Shown here: positions 60,983 to 64,000 of the stretch, in pieces
Layout: each line of letters begins with the position of its first letter
How positions within the stretch are numbered: position 1 is the first letter of the stretch
Assembly (NCBI RefSeq): GCF_013520865.1
Contig: NZ_JACDXJ010000001.1
Coordinates: forward strand, 2,285,001-2,349,000
Source: Microvirga mediterraneensis
GTDB lineage: Bacteria > Pseudomonadota > Alphaproteobacteria > Rhizobiales > Beijerinckiaceae
Direction of reading: 5' to 3'
Length of the DNA: 64,000 bases
Notes under the pieces: model-generated
Database searches by the model: none
Told to the model about the DNA's origin: nothing
What the model saw: only the letters and a program-made list of their open reading frames with translations
Program-made: the position numbers and the translations under genes

Positions 60983-61489
60983 ATGGCGAGGCGCATCCGC
61001 TCCGCCATCGGCGCCGGCCTGATTCTTCTGCCGACGGTAAGTGTGGGTCAGGACCTAACGCGCGTCGACCATTCCTGGAGCCGCTATCGCAACGGGCGAT
61101 TCGGAACGTTGGCTGACGTTCCGCGGATCTTCACGATAGCCGAGCCGCAGCCTGCGAATGGCGACGGGCAGACCTTCAGATCAGCCGACGGCGCCGAGCT
61201 TCGCGTCTTCGGGAGTCATGGGGCCACGACGGTTGCGGAGAATTTCGCCGCGTATCGGAACTGGTTGCTGGATCGGCTCAGGGAGGACGGCGTGACCATC
61301 ACATACAAGGCCAAGGGCAAAGAATGGTTTGCCGCCTCCGGCACCCGCGACCGCGACATCGTCTATGTGAAGGCCATCGAGGACTGCGGCGCCATCCATG
61401 AAATTCGGGTCACGTATCCGGTCGCGCTCAGGCAAGCCTACGATCCGTTGATGGGACACATGGCACGCTCACTTGGTTGCTTGCCCTGA
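60983..61489 (+). CDS. Hypothetical secreted protein
   Basis: A 168-residue protein with a signal peptide (about 1-22, TVSVGQ). The mature part has WSRYRNGRFGTLADVPRIFTIAEPQPANGDGQTF and an alpha/beta domain with two cysteines (EDCGAIHEIRVTYP and SLGCLP) that may form a disulfide. Similar proteins are scattered among Hyphomicrobiales without a function. It follows the lipoprotein gene by 9 bases. Confidence 0.85.
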   Translation: MARRIRSAIGAGLILLPTVSVGQDLTRVDHSWSRYRNGRFGTLADVPRIFTIAEPQPANGDGQTFRSADGAELRVFGSHGATTVAENFAAYRNWLLDRLREDGVTITYKAKGKEWFAASGTRDRDIVYVKAIEDCGAIHEIRVTYPVALRQAYDPLMGHMARSLGCLP

Positions 61490-61619
61490 GGCATCGGCCT
61501 CATAAGAGGGAACTGGTTCTGCCTGTAAAGATGCGACAAAACAAAACTCAAGAGCATCCGACATGAGTTCGAATGTGCGTCCGATGCTCTGGAAGCCGAC
61601 GGCCGAACCACCTCTCGGG

Positions 61620-61757
61620 TCAGGCGAGGAGCACTGCGGTCCAGCCGAGCATGGCGAGGCCGCAGACCAGCCCGACCCAGCGGAAGGCGCGGGCCCAATT
61701 GTCGTGGGCCGGGTTGCCGCGGGCCGGCTCTGAAAAGTCGTCTTCGTCCTCATCCAT
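61620..61757 (-). CDS. Small single-span membrane protein
   Basis: A 45-residue peptide: acidic N-terminus MDEDEDDFSEPARG, then NWARAFRWVGLVCGLAMLGWTAVLLA, one membrane helix to the C-terminus. The acidic-head, single-helix layout is common among small inner-membrane proteins. No good ribosome binding site was found (GGAGG lies 15 bases upstream), so this is moderate. Confidence 0.55.
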   Translation of the reverse strand: MDEDEDDFSEPARGNPAHDNWARAFRWVGLVCGLAMLGWTAVLLA

Positions 61758-61879
61758 GGCGGATTTTCGTTTCCTCCGATTTTGGCAGGAATGAGATCTC
61801 AAGCCCGAGGAAGAGTCGAGCGTTATTCCATGCATATCCCGTGAAATCCGACGCATAGCTCGTCCGGAGGAACACGAAC

Positions 61880-61893
61880 GCCCCTGAAGGGGC
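61880..61893 (-). terminator. Hairpin after the gene ending at 61903
   Basis: GCCCC-TGAA-GGGGC lies just beyond the stop of the small minus-strand gene, consistent with a 3' hairpin. Confidence 0.4.
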
Positions 61894-61902
61894 ATCGCGC
61901 TT

Positions 61903-62202
61903 TCAGCGATCGGTCGGGCTTGCTCGCCTGCCACGGCAGGCGGCGTCGGAAACGGCGCAATCGTAGAGATGCCTGATGTCGTCGAGGCTCCGGATGGCGG
62001 GGCCCGTTTGCCGTTGGATCACGGCGCTCAACTGCCTGAACTTGTCGTCGGACCACTCCTCGATCACGACGGCCACGGCTTTTCGGAGAGGAAGGGTCGC
62101 GACTTTCACCGGCATGAGCCCGGCATTGCGCATCGGTCTGCCGATGGCAAACAGATCGACGATCTCTTCAAGATCATGGGCGGCGTTCAAGATCCTCTCC
62201 AT
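61903..62202 (-). CDS. Hypothetical 99-residue protein
   Basis: MERILNAAHDLEEIVDLFAIG, RPMRNAGLMPVKVATLPLRKAV and VVIEEWSDDKFRQLSAVIQRQ look like folded protein sequence with amphipathic helices, and a hairpin follows the stop. No family, weak ribosome binding site. Two C-terminal cysteines (YDCAVSDAACRG). Real gene more likely than not. Confidence 0.5.
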   Translation of the reverse strand: MERILNAAHDLEEIVDLFAIGRPMRNAGLMPVKVATLPLRKAVAVVIEEWSDDKFRQLSAVIQRQTGPAIRSLDDIRHLYDCAVSDAACRGRRASPTDR

Positions 62203-62555
62203 CCGGGCCGAGTCACGTGGTCGACGGCAGAGGAATGTCGCAGCCGGGGGCACGAGGGTTCAAATGTCCAAAGGAGTTAAGCAACAGCCATCATGGACAA
62301 CCCGAATGGGTCGGCACGGGTGCCCCAGGTCCGGCGAACCTCGTCATCGCCACAGAGACGGCAGAGGGACCGGAGGGTTGTTGTCGTTGCCCGGTTCGAT
62401 TTCCCGGGCCCGGAGCGGGGCGAGCGGCACGAGAGCCCGTGAGAAGAGCCGCGCCGTGCAGTAGGACATGACCTGGTTCATCGCAGCCTCCATCAAAGGC
62501 AGCCGAACGCTAACTCATGGGTGGTCGGACGGATGTGCTGTGCCGCACTCAATAC
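62203..62555. other. Spacer of about 350 bases without a supported gene
   Basis: Open frames on both strands overlap and none has a ribosome binding site or a recognisable family. No repeat of the families listed elsewhere was seen. Confidence 0.45.
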
Positions 62556-62738
62556 TTACCTAGCGGCATGTTGCGCGGGGCAAGCCGTGCGTTTCAAATG
62601 CAAGCGGATTCTCGGTCTGCTTTGCGAACGGAGACCATTGTCATTGACGGCGAATGCGGAGCCCTCCGTCAGATGCGCCAGCGGCAAGAGACCTTCGGCG
62701 AACACCCTGTCGGTGCAGGCGGAAATGTGGATTCTCAT
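62556..62738 (-). CDS. Possible 60-residue protein
   Basis: The start is supported by GGGAGG exactly 7 bases before the ATG. The product (MRIHISACTDRVFAEGLLPLAHLTEG, then an Arg-rich tail ending QHAAR) has no signal, membrane helix or family. Support is only the ribosome binding site. Confidence 0.35.
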   Translation of the reverse strand: MRIHISACTDRVFAEGLLPLAHLTEGSAFAVNDNGLRSQSRPRIRLHLKRTACPAQHAAR

Positions 62739-62923
62739 GTGTCAGCCTCCCCCATAAGGCTACGCAAGAATACCTTCCTGCCTCGATTCTGCGTGGGCCC
62801 CGAGTAGGTAACGCCGAGCCCACAGGGGAGTAGACACGAGGGGGTACGGGTGCGCGGCAACGCGTTCGCTCCCCTGGTTTGCGCATGCTTTGGCCCGGGG
62901 CCGCTCGAGCCATCGTACGGCCA

Positions 62924-62940
62924 TCCGGGGTTGCCCCGGA
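62924..62940 (-). terminator. Hairpin after the gene ending at 62952
   Basis: TCCGGGG-TTG-CCCCGGA, a perfect 7-bp stem 12 bases past the stop of the minus-strand secreted protein gene; no T tract. Confidence 0.5.
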
Positions 62941-62951
62941 CGATACTCTCG

Positions 62952-63335
62952 TCAGTAGACGTAACGCCGGACAGGGCGGTCGTAACCTTCGTCGTATGGC
63001 CTGAAGTCGCGATCATAGCCACGCGGCGGCATGCGATATCCGTCGCCAACCCAACGGTCGTTTCTGTCGTACCGGCGGGCGACATAGGCGCAGCGCTTGG
63101 GCGTGCCCGGAGCCGGATCGCCGAAGATGCTGTTCGAGCAAGAGATGCCGCCTCCTCTGACGAAGACCTCGGTCCTTCGTCCCGGAACGCCGTAGATGAC
63201 GCGCGTAGGGTAGGGGACGCGGCAATATCCGCCCTCCCGCGAGCAGGGCACCAGCCCTTGCGCCTGCGCGTCCGCAGGCGATCCGATAAATGCGCCGGTG
63301 GCAATCACCGCCGTGGCCAAGACCGCTCGAAGCAT
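62952..63335 (-). CDS. Hypothetical secreted protein, Arg/Tyr-rich C-terminus
   Basis: A 127-residue protein with a signal peptide (1-25, SPADAQA). The mature part has four cysteines (VPCSREGGYCRVPYP, ISCSNS, KRCAYVARRYD) and a Tyr/Arg/Asp-rich end (YDRDFRPYDEGYDRPVRRYVY). Two likely disulfides. No family name known to me; similar small proteins occur in Methylobacteriaceae. ATG 63335 chosen because it starts the signal peptide. Confidence 0.82.
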   Translation of the reverse strand: MLRAVLATAVIATGAFIGSPADAQAQGLVPCSREGGYCRVPYPTRVIYGVPGRRTEVFVRGGGISCSNSIFGDPAPGTPKRCAYVARRYDRNDRWVGDGYRMPPRGYDRDFRPYDEGYDRPVRRYVY

Positions 63336-63458
63336 ATGCCGTTCTCCCTCATGAGAACGTAAGGCTACGGCCCTCATTATGAAATTTGTAATAACGTTCT
63401 AGTTCGCCATTGCGGACCGGAGCCGGCGGCCCTTTTCGCGAATGACGAAGACGATGCG

Positions 63459-64000
63459 CTAAGCTCCCGCTTCCTCGATCTCACCGCTGAGATTCAGCCA
63501 TTCCTCTTCGAGGGTGCTCAAGGTGGCCGCCGCCTCGGCGCGCATCTTCGACAGTTCCGTGGCCTTGCCCGGGTCTTTCTGGAAGGCGGTGCCGTCGGCC
63601 AGGGCCGAATCGACCTTGCCGATGACCTCGGTGAGCTTGGCCATCCGGCCCTCGAGCGCCTCCAGCTTCTTGCGCAGGGGAGCCAGGGCGGCCCTCCGCT
63701 CTGCGGCGGCGCGGCGCTCGTCCGTCTTGGAGGCGATCGGCGCCTGGGGTTTGTCGCTGCGCTTCTGCGGATCGAGATCGCCGGACAGTACCAGCTGGCG
63801 GTAATCGTCCATGTCGCCGTCGAACGGCTTCACGCCGCCGTTGCCGACGATCCAGAGCCGGTCGGCGCAGGCCTCGATCAGGAAGCGGTCGTGGCTCACC
63901 AGGATCACGGCGCCCGTATAGTCGTTGATCGCCTCCATCAGGGCCGTGCGGCTGTCGATGTCGAGGTGGTTCGTCGGCTCGTCGAGGATGAGCAGGTGAG
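63459..64000 (-). CDS. ABC-F family ATP-binding protein, C-terminal part
   Basis: The gene runs off the right edge; only the last ~180 codons are present. Visible are the Walker B and D-loop [13 protein letters not shown] at the edge, the H-loop [16 protein letters not shown], then a charged linker and a C-terminal coiled coil (about 90 residues, [22 protein letters not shown]). Uup/EttA-type proteins act on ribosomes, not as transporters. Which ABC-F member it is cannot be told. Confidence 0.92.
   Translation of the reverse strand, partial: HLLILDEPTNHLDIDSRTALMEAINDYTGAVILVSHDRFLIEACADRLWIVGNGGVKPFDGDMDDYRQLVLSGDLDPQKRSDKPQAPIASKTDERRAAAERRAALAPLRKKLEALEGRMAKLTEVIGKVDSALADGTAFQKDPGKATELSKMRAEAAATLSTLEEEWLNLSGEIEEAGA

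Noticed and set aside
1..64000. CRISPR arrays, tRNA and rRNA genes
   Set aside because: No regularly spaced direct repeats and no T-loop (GGTTCGANTCC) with matching acceptor stems were seen in the intergenic spaces. A tRNAscan-SE run would settle this.

Overview
The window reads as chromosomal DNA from a high-G+C alphaproteobacterium of the order Hyphomicrobiales (Rhizobiales), most like Methylobacteriaceae such as Microvirga. The main reasons are a two-piece core made of fabD-fabG-acpP-fabF-mltG-yicC-gmk and lptF-lptG-lptD-pdxA-rsmA, an ATP12-type F1 assembly chaperone, an HWE-type sensor kinase, a Brucella-Omp2-like porin, and a single long RelA/SpoT protein next to rpoZ. The genus is inferred from general family knowledge and was not tested. 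I saw no rRNA or tRNA gene, CRISPR array, prophage or complete insertion sequence.

Layout. 1-1.7 kb is the end of the ribosomal protein/RNA polymerase operon (rpoA, rplQ). 1.8-4.4 kb is an accessory LysR / Rid-family / class V PLP-enzyme cassette. 4.5-9.2 kb carries a periplasmic Deg protease, rarA, crcB and rluC. 9.3-15.7 kb holds small unknown genes, two GNAT acetyltransferases, a divergent FtsH paralog, an HWE histidine kinase, a tiny lipoprotein and a HAD phosphatase. 15.7-22.4 kb has ATP12, pccB coupled to a cysteine-synthase-like gene, and an MhqD/MhqO-like hydrolase-dioxygenase pair. 22.7-28.0 kb is a tyrosine (homogentisate-route) catabolic locus: fumarylacetoacetase, maleylacetoacetate isomerase, 4-hydroxyphenylpyruvate dioxygenase, a MarR regulator with twin palindromic operators, and an orphan TRAP binding protein. 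28.5-33 kb has the porin, a hydrolase and a soluble lytic transglycosylase. 33.2-40.3 kb holds dapA, smpB, a GcvR-like ACT protein, a NYN protein, pyrE, a class I GATase, rsh and rpoZ. 40.7-47.4 kb is the fatty-acid and wall cluster. 47.4-56.1 kb has ddl, a low-G+C DUF3885-like gene, rsmA, pdxA, lptD, lptG and lptF. 56.3-58.3 kb is pepA-holC. 58.3-64 kb has repeats, a strong promoter-like site, an S10 peptidase followed by two exported small proteins, several unknown small genes and the end of an ABC-F ATPase.

How the genes work together. Most of the window is housekeeping: fatty acid elongation (fabD, fabG, acpP, fabF), LPS export (lptFGD), wall building and turnover (ddl, mltG, slt, dapA), translation rescue and ribosome maturation (smpB, rsmA, rluC) and stringent control (rsh, rpoZ). 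The accessory parts handle amino acids and aromatics. Intergenic spaces carry at least four families of short palindromic or inverted-repeat elements, which look like non-autonomous repeats.

No clearly new multi-gene system is evident. The best leads are the LysR-Rid-PLP cassette, the FtsH paralog whose pore loop has lost its aromatic residue, the MarR twin operator, the promoter-led non-coding stretch at 58.58-58.87 kb, the low-G+C DUF3885-like gene and the dispersed repeat families.
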